NCBI GenBank assembly: GCA_004357015.1
Contig: SMXE01000085.1
Span: forward strand, 1-5,727
From: Caldithrix sp.
GTDB lineage: Bacteria; Zhuqueibacterota; Zhuqueibacteria; Oceanimicrobiales; Oceanimicrobiaceae
Length of the DNA stretch: 5,727 nt
Direction: 5' to 3'
Of the stretch, positions 1 to 5,631 are shown piece by piece. The notes below the pieces were generated by a model. That model saw only the letters and a program-made list of their open reading frames with translations, made no database searches and was not told where the DNA came from. Position numbers and translations under genes: made by a program. The first letter of the stretch is position 1; each line of letters opens with the position of its first letter.

Positions 1-18
1 AAGACGATCAAAGCCCTG

Positions 19-219
19 CTATGCCCCAATCAGGACCAGCAAAGCGCTGCGCTTCAGACAAAAACCCGTCCCTGGCGGGGCACGGCATTGAGGTGTTAAG
101 TCAGTGTGGATTGCTTTTGTGTTAAGGTGAGTGAGAATCTTTCTGATCACCGCAGGGTCTTCGATACTGGCGATGACCTTAACGGCACCGCCGCATTCGC
201 TGTAAACACTATTTTGCTC
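19..219 (-). pseudogene. IS91-family transposase, C-terminal remnant
   Basis: Reading the minus strand from about 219 down to a TAG at 19-21 gives the C-terminal end of an IS91-type (HUH, Y2) transposase. The recognisable parts are ECGGAVKVIASIEDPAVI followed by RKILTHL and, nearer the end, CRAPP; IS91 transposases typically end with a CGGAVK-x-IASIEDP block and an ARAPP motif. Family members usually have a C-x2-C pair just before GGAV. Here the first Cys position is Tyr (YSEC), which suggests decay. There is no start codon: the frame runs on into the repeat at 224-308 and meets a stop at 250-252, so the catalytic domain is absent. Homology seems to end just before the repeat, hinting that the repeat lies at a breakpoint. 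Identification is from motif memory, not from a search. Confidence 0.72.
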
Positions 220-223
220 AAAA

Positions 224-308
224 GGCCGCTCCTGGCCGTTTTCTGCCTGTCACGACAGCAATTTTCGAGCGGTTTGAATGACCGCTCTTGAGGAAAGCGG
301 TCGTTCAA
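224..308 (+). repeat. Structured dispersed repeat, copy R1
   Basis: The copy begins with GGCCGCTCCTGGCCG (224-238), has TCACGA at 250-255, and ends in a strong hairpin. The hairpin arms are TTGAATGACCGCT (274-286) and AGCGGTCGTTCAA (296-308), 13 bp with one G.T pair and a 9-nt loop. The same blocks occur in copy R2 at identical offsets (+0, +26, +50). A competing hairpin, GAGCGGT (267-273) with ACCGCTC (281-287), uses part of the same left arm. The ends form a short imperfect inverted repeat (GGCCGCT versus AGCGGTC). It could be a REP/BIME-like or MITE-like element; no known family was recognised. Confidence 0.7.
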
Positions 309-375
309 GGAACGATCTCATCTGACACTGACTGTAAGATCAGATACCGACTATTACAGCTACCTATACCAATGC

Positions 376-404
376 TTGAAACACTATTGCCCGTTTTGTT
401 TCAG
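376..404 (+). repeat. 29-nt stem-loop direct repeat, copy A (left of the mer block)
   Basis: Arms TGAAACA (377-383) and TGTTTCA (397-403) pair perfectly around a 13-nt centre. The stretch TGAAACACTATTGCC (377-391) and the right arm TGTTTCAG (397-404) recur exactly in copy B at 3562-3590, in the same orientation; 25 of 29 positions match overall. On the plus strand the stem is followed by six T residues (405-410), so this copy could also act as a weak intrinsic terminator for rightward transcription. It is 32 nt beyond the end of merR. Its function is unknown. Confidence 0.75.
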
Positions 405-435
405 TTTTTTGCCATCCGACCGATTTGCAAAAATG

Positions 436-858
436 CTAATTGGACGCTGTATCGAAAAGCCGGTCTATGAGCGGACAATCCGGCACGTCTTGACCACTAC
501 AGGACTGGACCGTATCACTTAACGTGCGTTCCATTCGTCTAAGGTCGCTGATTTTTTCCCGCACTGAACGAAGGTGTCGCTTTGCAAGTCTTTCTACCTC
601 TCCGCAAGAGACTTCCCGCCGGTCAACGAGACCAAGCAAGCTTTTCAGGTCCTCAATCGTAAAACCGAGTTCGCGTCCCCGCATGACAAACAGCAGTCGG
701 TGCTCGAGGTTTTCATCGTACTGACGGTATCCGCTTGCTGATCGTGGTGGTTCCGGCATAAGTCCTGTTTTCTCGTAATAGCGGATCGTTTCAATATTGC
801 ACCCGGTCCGTTTAGCCAAAGCTCCTCGTGTTATCTCTTTCACCATTATCTGATCCAT
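436..858 (-). CDS. merR: Mercury-responsive MerR-family regulator
   Basis: This 140-residue protein matches the usual MerR length. The N-terminus has the MerR winged helix-turn-helix (about residues 6-75), including the characteristic IETIRYYEKTGLMPEPPR and SGYRQYDE. A dimerisation helix follows (about 82-118). Three cysteines, C85, C120 and C128, correspond to the Hg(II)-binding triad of Tn501 MerR (C82, C117, C126); spacing is 35 then 8, one residue shorter than the second Tn501 gap. It is divergent from merT, and the shared 84-nt region carries a dyad in a 19-bp promoter spacer. It should repress merT transcription without Hg(II) and distort DNA to activate it with Hg(II). An alternative start at codon 5 (ATG ending at 844) would give the more usual MVKEITRG beginning; neither start has a clear ribosome binding site. 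Codons and context look intact. Confidence 0.93.
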   Translation of the reverse strand: MDQIMVKEITRGALAKRTGCNIETIRYYEKTGLMPEPPRSASGYRQYDENLEHRLLFVMRGRELGFTIEDLKSLLGLVDRREVSCGEVERLAKRHLRSVREKISDLRRMERTLSDTVQSCSGQDVPDCPLIDRLFDTASN

Positions 859-871
859 CTGAATAAAGTTC

Positions 872-902
872 TTGACCCTGTAGTTACTACAGGGACTACA
901 GT
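872..902 (+). promoter_or_regulatory. mer structural-gene promoter with 19-bp spacer
   Basis: The -35 box TTGACC (872-877) and -10-like TACAGT (897-902) are separated by 19 bp. This over-long spacing is the signature of MerR-activated promoters; Tn501 merT also has 19 bp. It lies between merR and merT and reads towards merT. The -10 matches consensus at only four of six positions, which fits dependence on the activator. Confidence 0.82.
876..894. promoter_or_regulatory. MerR operator dyad
   Basis: CCCTGTAGTTACTACAGGG is a perfect 9-bp inverted repeat around one central base (885). It sits inside the promoter spacer, where MerR-family activators bind. Its half-site differs from the GTACGGA-type half-site of Tn501/Tn21, although the position is the same. 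An extra CTACAG (896-901) directly repeats the right half and overlaps the -10 box. Confidence 0.85.
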
Positions 903-942
903 GAAACTATAAGGTTAATTTTTCAAGGAGAATTTGTTAAGA

Positions 943-1350
943 ATGCACGAAGCACTTGATCAAAACAGGACTACCGCCAGGGTAGAGAATCAGGAAACCA
1001 CCAGTCAGGGCCAAGAGCGCCTATTGGCTGCTGGTGGTATTGTCGGTGCAATCATCGCGGCTTCATGCTGCGTTGTTCCACTCGTTCTTGTGACATTGGG
1101 CGTTAGCGGTGCATGGATTAGCAGCCTTACCGCATTAGAACCCTATAAACCGTATTTTCTTACTGTGACCGCTATATTGCTTGGCGCAGGGTTTTGGCAT
1201 GTTTACTTCAAACCCAAAAGGGCCTGTGCCGATGGCTCATACTGCGCGCGCCCGAGATCGGGCCGCATTACCCAGACCGCTTTGTGGCTCGCTACAGCTT
1301 TAGCACTTCTTGCCGCCACAGTTGATTATTGGGCACCTTTATTTTACTAG
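943..1350 (+). CDS. merT: Mercuric ion inner-membrane transporter MerT
   Basis: MerT receives Hg(II) from periplasmic MerP and moves it across the inner membrane to MerA. From the ATG at 943 the protein is 135 residues, slightly longer than the usual 116 because of a polar N-terminal extension of about 20 residues. Three hydrophobic helices are visible (about 28-55, 70-89, 110-133). The first carries the paired cysteines C42-C43 in AASCCVVPLVLV, and the cytoplasmic loop carries C95 and C101, matching the C24/C25 and C76/C82 pairs of classical MerT. AAGGAG (925-930) lies 12 nt before this ATG. An in-frame TTG at 934 is only 3 nt from it, so ATG 943 is preferred. It is the first gene after the MerR-controlled promoter; the stop at 1348-1350 overlaps the merP ribosome binding site. 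Confidence 0.93.
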   Translation: MHEALDQNRTTARVENQETTSQGQERLLAAGGIVGAIIAASCCVVPLVLVTLGVSGAWISSLTALEPYKPYFLTVTAILLGAGFWHVYFKPKRACADGSYCARPRSGRITQTALWLATALALLAATVDYWAPLFY

Positions 1351-1353
1351 GAG
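1349..1353 (+). promoter_or_regulatory. merP ribosome binding site overlapping the merT stop
   Basis: AGGAG overlaps the last two bases of the merT TAG and lies 7 nt before the ATG at 1361. This fixes the merP start at 1361, not at the upstream in-frame ATG at 1310 inside merT, and suggests coupled translation of the two genes. Confidence 0.75.
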
Positions 1354-1360
1354 AAAAACA

Positions 1361-1696
1361 ATGAAACGCATATTCATCATCATCACGGCCATAGCCGTTA
1401 TTGGTCTGGGCGGGGTAATGACCTTTACCACGTTCCCCGCAGCAAATGCAGATAGCGAAGCAGCCCAGGCGCTAGTCGGCGAACATACGGCTACTTTTGC
1501 AATCGAGAAAATGACCTGTGCCGCTTGTCCCATTACCGTCAGAAAAGCGATGGAGCGGGTTGACGGCGTTAAATCAGTGAAAGTTGATTTTGACGCGAAA
1601 ACAGCAACCGTTGTATTTGATCCATCGACTGCCACGCCGGACCAGATCGGCGAAGCTTCGACCAATGCCGGTTATCCGGCCAAACCTTCCTCGTAA
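1361..1696 (+). CDS. merP: Periplasmic mercuric ion-binding protein MerP
   Basis: MerP binds Hg(II) in the periplasm and hands it to MerT. The 111-residue product begins MKRIFIII with a hydrophobic core, and has a probable signal peptidase I site after the ANA at residues 28-30. The mature part is one heavy-metal-associated (HMA) domain with the GMTCAAC-like motif MTCAACP (C53 and C56). It continues with VRKAMERVDGVKSVKVDFD and a closing NAGYPA, the standard HMA ferredoxin-like fold order. The length is about 20 residues more than Tn501 MerP (91), mostly a longer leader and linker. The merT-merP gap is 10 nt. The family call is secure; export is inferred from the leader. Confidence 0.93.
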   Translation: MKRIFIIITAIAVIGLGGVMTFTTFPAANADSEAAQALVGEHTATFAIEKMTCAACPITVRKAMERVDGVKSVKVDFDAKTATVVFDPSTATPDQIGEASTNAGYPAKPSS

Positions 1697-1747
1697 AGCA
1701 ACGGCGGAAAAAGAATTAATTGTTGATACAAACAGGGAGAATGAAAA

Positions 1748-3184
1748 ATGTCGGACTGTTGTTCAAAAGAAAATAACAATAACACCGAGCCTGACATACT
1801 AGTCATTGGAGGCGGATCAGCTGGCTTTTCTGCTGCCATCACTGCGGCTGAAGAAGGCGCAAATGTCGTTATTGCCGGAGAAGGAACAATTGGCGGCACC
1901 TGTGTAAATGTTGGCTGCGTACCTTCAAAAACAATGATCCGTGCGATGAAGGCGGTTCATAGTGGCAACAACGCTTCCCGCTTTGATGGACTGAAGGCCG
2001 TATCCGAGGTTTTCAACTGGCAGGCACTTGTTCAGCAAAAACAGCACCTCGTCGATGATTTACGCAAAGCAAAATATGAGGATTTATTGCCGGAGTATTC
2101 GAATATTTCTTACGTTACCGGTCGAGCCAGTTTTACAGGCTATGGATCAGAAATCGACGTAGATGGTACGTTGTACCACCCGAAAAAAATTATTTTAGCC
2201 ACCGGGTCCTCGTCGGCGCTGCCGCCCATAAACGGTATTCAGAGCATACCAGTTCTTGACAGCACTGCTGCCTTGGATTTGACGGAACTACCATCCTCGC
2301 TACTGGTTATTGGTGGTGGCGTCATTGGTTGCGAGCTGGGGCAAATGTTCGCTCGCGCCGGTGTTAAAGTAACGATTTGCTGCCGTAGCCGCTTGCTCCC
2401 AAACGCCGAACCAGAAGTCAGTGACGCCCTCGTTGATATTTTTGAGCAGGAAGGCATTACTGTTTGTCAGGGCATCGGCTATCAGAAAATCCAAAAGAGC
2501 GCGAAGGGCATAAAACTGACCTGCAAGAGGAAAGAGGGCCAGAAAACAATCGAGGCGGAACAAGTTCTTGTCGCTGCAGGCCGCAAACCGATCATCAAAA
2601 ATCTCCGCCTTGAAAAAGCGGGTATTGACCTCAATGCCAAGGGCGGCATTAAGATCAACGAGTATATGCAGACCACTCACCCGAATGTGTATGCCGTCGG
2701 TGACGTAACGGGGAAGGATATGTTCGTCTACATGGCAGCCTATGGCGGCAAACTTGCCGCGAGAAACGCGCTTAATGGCAACAAAAATGCCTACAGCAAT
2801 ACTACTATGCCAGCCGTTGTGTTTACCGAACCACAGATGGCCACGGTCGGTTTAACACAGGCCGCAGCAACCAAAATGGGCTACGACGTTAAGACCAGCT
2901 TTATCACGCTCGATCATGTTCCCCGCTTCATTGCCTCGCGCGAAACGGACGGCTTGATAAAACTCGTCGCGGACAGCACTACAGACAAACTGCTTGGCGC
3001 AACGATACTTGCCCCTGAAGCAGGCGACAGCATTCAAACGATTGTTATGGCGATGAAAGCAAATTTCACCACCGAAGAACTGGCAAACACGATATTCCCG
3101 TATTTGACCGCCGTGGAGGGGCTGAAACTAGCCGCGCAAACCTTCAACAAGGATGTGAGCAAGCTATCCTGCTGCGCTGGTTGA
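1748..3184 (+). CDS. merA: Mercuric reductase MerA, short form without an N-terminal HMA domain
   Basis: MerA is a cytoplasmic FAD flavoenzyme that reduces Hg(II) to Hg(0) with NADPH. The 478 residues show the FAD-binding GGGSAG (21-26), the redox disulfide GTCVNVGC (C52, C57), the nucleotide-binding GGGVIG (189-194), the second FAD motif VYAVGDV (314-320) and the dimerisation domain. The end is diagnostic: FPYLTAVEGLKLAAQTFNK with the conserved Tyr (Y452), then KLSCCAG with the mobile C475-C476 pair that delivers Hg(II). Tn501 MerA has 561 residues including an N-terminal HMA domain; here that is replaced by a short tail MSDCCSKEN followed by four Asn. Residues C4-C5 may be a minimal metal-handling site. 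An unusual extra Cys pair lies at C211-C212. AGGGAG (1734-1739) is 8 nt before the ATG. Dihydrolipoamide dehydrogenase is excluded by the terminal CC. Confidence 0.96.
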   Translation: MSDCCSKENNNNTEPDILVIGGGSAGFSAAITAAEEGANVVIAGEGTIGGTCVNVGCVPSKTMIRAMKAVHSGNNASRFDGLKAVSEVFNWQALVQQKQHLVDDLRKAKYEDLLPEYSNISYVTGRASFTGYGSEIDVDGTLYHPKKIILATGSSSALPPINGIQSIPVLDSTAALDLTELPSSLLVIGGGVIGCELGQMFARAGVKVTICCRSRLLPNAEPEVSDALVDIFEQEGITVCQGIGYQKIQKSAKGIKLTCKRKEGQKTIEAEQVLVAAGRKPIIKNLRLEKAGIDLNAKGGIKINEYMQTTHPNVYAVGDVTGKDMFVYMAAYGGKLAARNALNGNKNAYSNTTMPAVVFTEPQMATVGLTQAAATKMGYDVKTSFITLDHVPRFIASRETDGLIKLVADSTTDKLLGATILAPEAGDSIQTIVMAMKANFTTEELANTIFPYLTAVEGLKLAAQTFNKDVSKLSCCAG

Positions 3185-3216
3185 TTGTTTACTAACCTGA
3201 CGCCAAGGCACCCATC

Positions 3217-3546
3217 ATGGAAACACCGATTTGTCCAACTTGCAGTTGTTCATTGATCAGGCTGAAGATCAGCAGGGACAAGGCTGAAACCAGCCGCTAT
3301 AAAGGCGAGCAATATTACTTCTGCTGCCAAGGATGTGTTGATATATTCATCGCTGATCCGCAGAAATACTTGCAAGAGATCAACGATTTTATTGTATGTC
3401 CCACCTGCCTAGCAGAAAAGCCGCGCCCTTTGGCAGTGAAGGAAGAGATTGCCGGACGAGAAGTCTACTTCTGCCGTTGTCCTCATTGCCTCGATGCATT
3501 TAGAGAAAGGCCCGATTATTACATCAATCGTCTTGAGTGGTCATAG
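3217..3546 (+). CDS. Tandem YHS/TRASH-like cysteine protein of the mer operon
   Basis: This 109-residue soluble protein contains two similar modules. Module 1 has C6-P-T-C9 (plus C11) and then YYFCCQGC (C36, C37, C40) followed by F-x3-DPQKYL. Module 2 has C61-P-T-C64 and then VYFCRCPHC (C86, C88, C91) followed by F-x2-RPDYYINRL. The C-x2-C ... YFC-x2-C ... F ... P..Y order resembles YHS/TRASH domains, which often bind heavy metals and accompany metal-resistance genes. No signal peptide or membrane segment is seen, so it is probably cytoplasmic. It starts 32 nt after the merA stop on the same strand, with AAGG (3205-3208) 8 nt before the ATG, so co-transcription with merTPA is likely. A role in Hg(II) sequestration or transfer to MerA is inference. 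It does not look like MerB, MerC, MerD, MerE, MerF or MerG. Confidence 0.8.
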   Translation: METPICPTCSCSLIRLKISRDKAETSRYKGEQYYFCCQGCVDIFIADPQKYLQEINDFIVCPTCLAEKPRPLAVKEEIAGREVYFCRCPHCLDAFRERPDYYINRLEWS

Positions 3547-3561
3547 ACTCCATCCGGGCCC

Positions 3562-3590
3562 CTGAAACACTATTGCCAATTCTGTTTCAG
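3562..3590 (+). repeat. 29-nt stem-loop direct repeat, copy B (right of the mer block)
   Basis: CTGAAACA (3562-3569) and TGTTTCAG (3583-3590) form a perfect 8-bp inverted repeat around a 13-nt centre, starting 15 nt after the YHS-like gene. The left arm plus centre (TGAAACACTATTGCC) and the right arm are identical to copy A at 376-404. Unlike copy A there is no T-run after the stem, so this copy is not a canonical intrinsic terminator. The conserved asymmetric centre suggests that sequence, not only pairing, is kept. Confidence 0.75.
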
Positions 3591-3752
3591 AAATTGCACA
3601 GTAGTTCTCAAAAAGCGCAGTATTCCGTCACGCTAAATCACCAAACTTCATAATTTGAACCAGAATTCATACATTCTGTGTCAATGAACAGAAAAATGCA
3701 GATTTTCGACCAGGAGGGCGACCGCCTTATCGTAACGGTGAAGAGCACGAAG
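3591..3752. other. Intergenic stretch with a possible short gene fragment
   Basis: No gene is recognised. The left half is AT-rich. An open frame on the plus strand starts at ATG 3684 and runs 40 codons to TGA 3804-3806. Its first part, MQIFDQEGDRLIVTVKSTKG, looks protein-like, but the remainder lies inside repeat R2. No ribosome binding site precedes it. It may be a remnant of an unidentified gene cut at the repeat. GTAACGG (3732-3738) pairs with CCGTTAC (3772-3778) across the junction. Confidence 0.3.
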
Positions 3753-3839
3753 GGCCGCTCCTGGCCGAGAGCCGTTACTCACGATGCTGAAATTTATGCT
3801 CTTTGAGTGACCGCTTTCCAGGTGGAAGCGGACGGTCAC
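3753..3839 (+). repeat. Structured dispersed repeat, copy R2
   Basis: The copy begins with GGCCGCTCCTGGCCG (3753-3767), identical to R1. TCACGA follows at 3779-3784, GCTGAAATT at 3786-3794 (shared with R3), and a terminal hairpin. That hairpin is GTGACCGCTTTCC (3807-3819) against GGAAGCGG (3824-3831) plus TCAC (3836-3839), with a one-base and a four-base bulge. Internal blocks sit at the same offsets as in R1, with a 2-nt length difference only in the hairpin loop. Confidence 0.7.
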
Positions 3840-3851
3840 CTCATGGAATCA

Positions 3852-3927
3852 TGACGGGCCGCTTGCGACCCTAAGCCGCTATTGGTTAGTGATCAATCCA
3901 AATAACTGGAGACGGCCAGAAGAAGTC
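3852..3927 (-). repeat. Probable inverted copy R4 of the structured repeat
   Basis: On the minus strand, reading from 3927, the first 26 nt match the corresponding part of R3 at 22 positions, including CTTCTGGCCG and GTTAT. The far end AAGCGGCCCGTCA (3864 down to 3852) matches the R2 end AAGCGGACGGTCA at 11 of 13. The middle is about 10 nt shorter and poorly conserved. Its tail faces the tail of R2 across 12 bp, making a tail-to-tail pair as is common for REP/BIME-type elements. This is less certain than R1-R3. Confidence 0.5.
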
Positions 3928-4020
3928 CTTCAGCGCCGCCACCCGCGCCAGATCCTCTGGTACTATCATGGTGTTGTGCGCAATCTTGTGCCACACGTGC
4001 ATGACCTTGAGGAACCGTGC

Positions 4021-5394
4021 ATGAATTCTATTTCTGACAAGGGTGAAAATTCAAAACCCAACGGCCTAAAGCAAGTGCTTCGCTTCCTGATTCCATCGTT
4101 ACTCGGCTTATTTTTCTTTCTCTTACCAGTCAGGTATGAGGGTGGCTGGACGATACCGATGGGAGTGCTTTCCGCTGTGCTCACAGACCAGGTCGGTCCA
4201 TTTATGCCGACGGTAGTGCTTGTTATCGTCATCACCTCCGCAGTGATGACGATTTGGTTTTCTGTATTTAAAAAACCCCCAAAGGGTGGTTACACCGGTT
4301 TGCGGCGGATATTCTCCGTCGATTACCGTTGGCTCATTCTGCGACTGCTGGGTGCGGTGTTCGCCATCCTGATATTTTTTCAACTCGGCCCCGAATTAAT
4401 CTGGTCGGACGTCACTGGCCACGTGGTCTTATATGACCTGGCGACAGCCATCGTAACGATTTTTATCTTTGCATCCCTGTTGCTTCCCCTGTTGACCGAG
4501 TTTGGAATGATGGAACTGATCGGAACCTTGTTCCGGAAGCCATTCCAGATACTTTTCCGTTTGCCCGGTCGATCCTGTGTTGATGGGGTGGCTTCGTGGA
4601 TGGCGGCATCCTCGGTGGGTGTGATGATAACTTCTCAGCAGTACGAACGCGGTTACTACTCAGGACGTGAAGCTGCCGTGATCGCGACCAACTTCTCGGT
4701 TGTTTCTTTGCCTTTCTGCCTGATTGTGGCCCAGTTTACCGGTCTTGGTCACATGTTTTTCCAGTATTACCTGACCGTGGTGGTTGCGGGGTTAATCGCA
4801 GCAATGATTATGCCTCGTATACCACCATTATCGCGTAAGGCTGACGACTACTCGGAAGCGGGTAAACAGATAGAAGAGGATGTGAGCAGTGATGAGAACA
4901 TCCTCAGGGCGGGACTACGAAAGGCCATTGTGAAGGCACAGACGGCACCCGGTCCGAGAGAATATCTTCGTTCCGCTGTCGAGGTATTGTTCGATATCTG
5001 GTTCGGCCTGATGGCACCGCTGGTGGTTATTGCGACCGTCGGTTTGATATTGGTTGAATACACGAGTGTGATGACCTGGCTGTCTTACCCGTTGATTCCT
5101 CTCCTCGAACTCTTCCAACTACCGGAAGCAACAGCCGCAGCCCCGGCGTTACTGGTGGGTTTCGCCGAGATGTTCCTGCCCGCAATAGTGGCGAAAGGCA
5201 TCGCCAGCGAACTCACCCGTTTCGTGATTATCTGCGTTTCAATCACGCAGCTCATTTTTATGTCTGAAATGGGTGTGCTGATCCTGAAGACCAGAATACC
5301 GCTAAACTTTATGGAACTGTTCGTGATTTTTCTTCTCAGAACTCTGATCACGTTACCTGTTGTCGTAGCTATTGCACATTGGGTGGTATTTTAA
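4021..5394 (+). CDS. YjiH-family membrane protein with nucleoside-recognition (Gate) domains
   Basis: This 457-residue polytopic inner-membrane protein resembles the YjiH / nucleoside recognition (Gate) family, whose transport substrate is not established. Typical features are LRFLIPSLLGLFFFLLPV followed by GGWTIPMGVL at 21-50. A Gate-like stretch runs through about 154-237 (LLPLLTEFGMMELIGTLFRKPFQ, then ASSVGVMITSQQYERGYYSGREA and NFSVVSLPF). A second Gate-like half lies at about 323-440. A charged cytoplasmic loop (about 270-318) separates the halves. E. coli has shorter YjiH and YjiG as separate genes; this looks like a single-chain version. ATG 4021 is chosen because homology starts just after it and GAGGA stands a few nt upstream. 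A GTG at 3889 would add 44 residues, but that extension begins within repeat R4. A ureohydrolase fragment follows at once, suggesting a former operon. No promoter was identified. Confidence 0.82.
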   Translation: MNSISDKGENSKPNGLKQVLRFLIPSLLGLFFFLLPVRYEGGWTIPMGVLSAVLTDQVGPFMPTVVLVIVITSAVMTIWFSVFKKPPKGGYTGLRRIFSVDYRWLILRLLGAVFAILIFFQLGPELIWSDVTGHVVLYDLATAIVTIFIFASLLLPLLTEFGMMELIGTLFRKPFQILFRLPGRSCVDGVASWMAASSVGVMITSQQYERGYYSGREAAVIATNFSVVSLPFCLIVAQFTGLGHMFFQYYLTVVVAGLIAAMIMPRIPPLSRKADDYSEAGKQIEEDVSSDENILRAGLRKAIVKAQTAPGPREYLRSAVEVLFDIWFGLMAPLVVIATVGLILVEYTSVMTWLSYPLIPLLELFQLPEATAAAPALLVGFAEMFLPAIVAKGIASELTRFVIICVSITQLIFMSEMGVLILKTRIPLNFMELFVIFLLRTLITLPVVVAIAHWVVF

Positions 5395-5402
5395 ATAAGA
5401 GT

Positions 5403-5545
5403 CATTCCAAGTCACCAACTTTTGATCCAAAAATGGTCCCCCGGTTTTCCGAAATCGCCACGTTTATGCGTTGCCCGTTGGCTGAAACCCGGAAAACGTG
5501 GATGTCGCCATGATTGGCATACCCTATGCCGGTGGAGTAACCAAC
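5403..5545 (+). pseudogene. Agmatinase/ureohydrolase-family N-terminal fragment, frameshifted and truncated
   Basis: Two frames together give a recognisable ureohydrolase (arginase/agmatinase superfamily) N-terminus. Frame one (5403-5494) reads ...FDPKM then PRFSEIATFMRCPLAE. After a one-base shift at the A-run 5493-5496, frame two (5495-5545) reads NVDVAMIGIPYAGGVTN. The family pattern is PRF-x-GIATFMRLP ... DVA-x-IG-x-P-[FY]-DGG-x-TNRPG. Here homology breaks off right after TN, before RPGARxGP and all metal-binding motifs, so no enzyme can be made. It begins within about 10 nt of the YjiH-like stop and probably was the second gene of that operon. Truncation by a rearrangement upstream of the terminator is likely. 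Recognition is by motif; no alignment was run. Confidence 0.68.
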
Positions 5546-5558
5546 CCAAAAATAAAGA

Positions 5559-5601
5559 GGCCGGATACAATTAATACGGAAAATGTATTCGGCCCCTTTT
5601 T
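5559..5601 (+). terminator. Intrinsic terminator after the YjiH-like unit
   Basis: GGCCGGATACA (5559-5569) pairs with TGTATTCGGCC (5584-5594), an 11-bp stem with one G.T pair and a 14-nt loop. It is followed by CC and five T residues (5597-5601). An A-rich run (5548-5556) precedes the stem, so it could also work on the other strand. Confidence 0.78.
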
Positions 5602-5631
5602 CACTTGCAGAAATAGAATCATCTATTCATT

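Noticed and set aside
320..345. ATCTGA/TCAGAT inverted repeat between R1 and stem-loop A
   Set aside because: Only 6 bp with a 14-nt loop, AT-rich, no second copy in the window; not distinguishable from chance.
106..470. Short plus-strand open frames at 106-291 and 288-470
   Set aside because: The first is antisense to the transposase remnant and runs into R1; the second runs through stem-loop A into the merR end. Neither has a ribosome binding site or recognisable product.
1310..1360. Longer merP start at ATG 1310
   Set aside because: It would overlap the merT end and put a polar stretch ahead of the signal peptide; AGGAG at 1349-1353 fits the ATG at 1361.
376..3590. Integron attC or Xer/dif-type site reading of the 29-nt repeats
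   Set aside because: The arms do not end in the GTTRRRY/RYYYAAC core of attC and do not resemble the 11-6-11 dif layout; no integrase is present.
3889..4020. N-terminal extension of the YjiH-like protein from the GTG at 3889
   Set aside because: The first part lies in repeat R4, it has no convincing ribosome binding site, and family-like sequence begins only after the ATG at 4021, which has GAGGA upstream.
5444..5501. Inverted repeats GTTTTCCG/CGGAAAAC and CCACGTTT/AAACGTGG
   Set aside because: They fall inside the ureohydrolase-like coding remnant, interlock rather than nest as one clean stem, and have no T-run; probably chance.
5516..5530. Small hairpin GGCATA-CCC-TATGCC
   Set aside because: It encodes the conserved GIPYA stretch of the ureohydrolase fragment, so coding constraint explains it.
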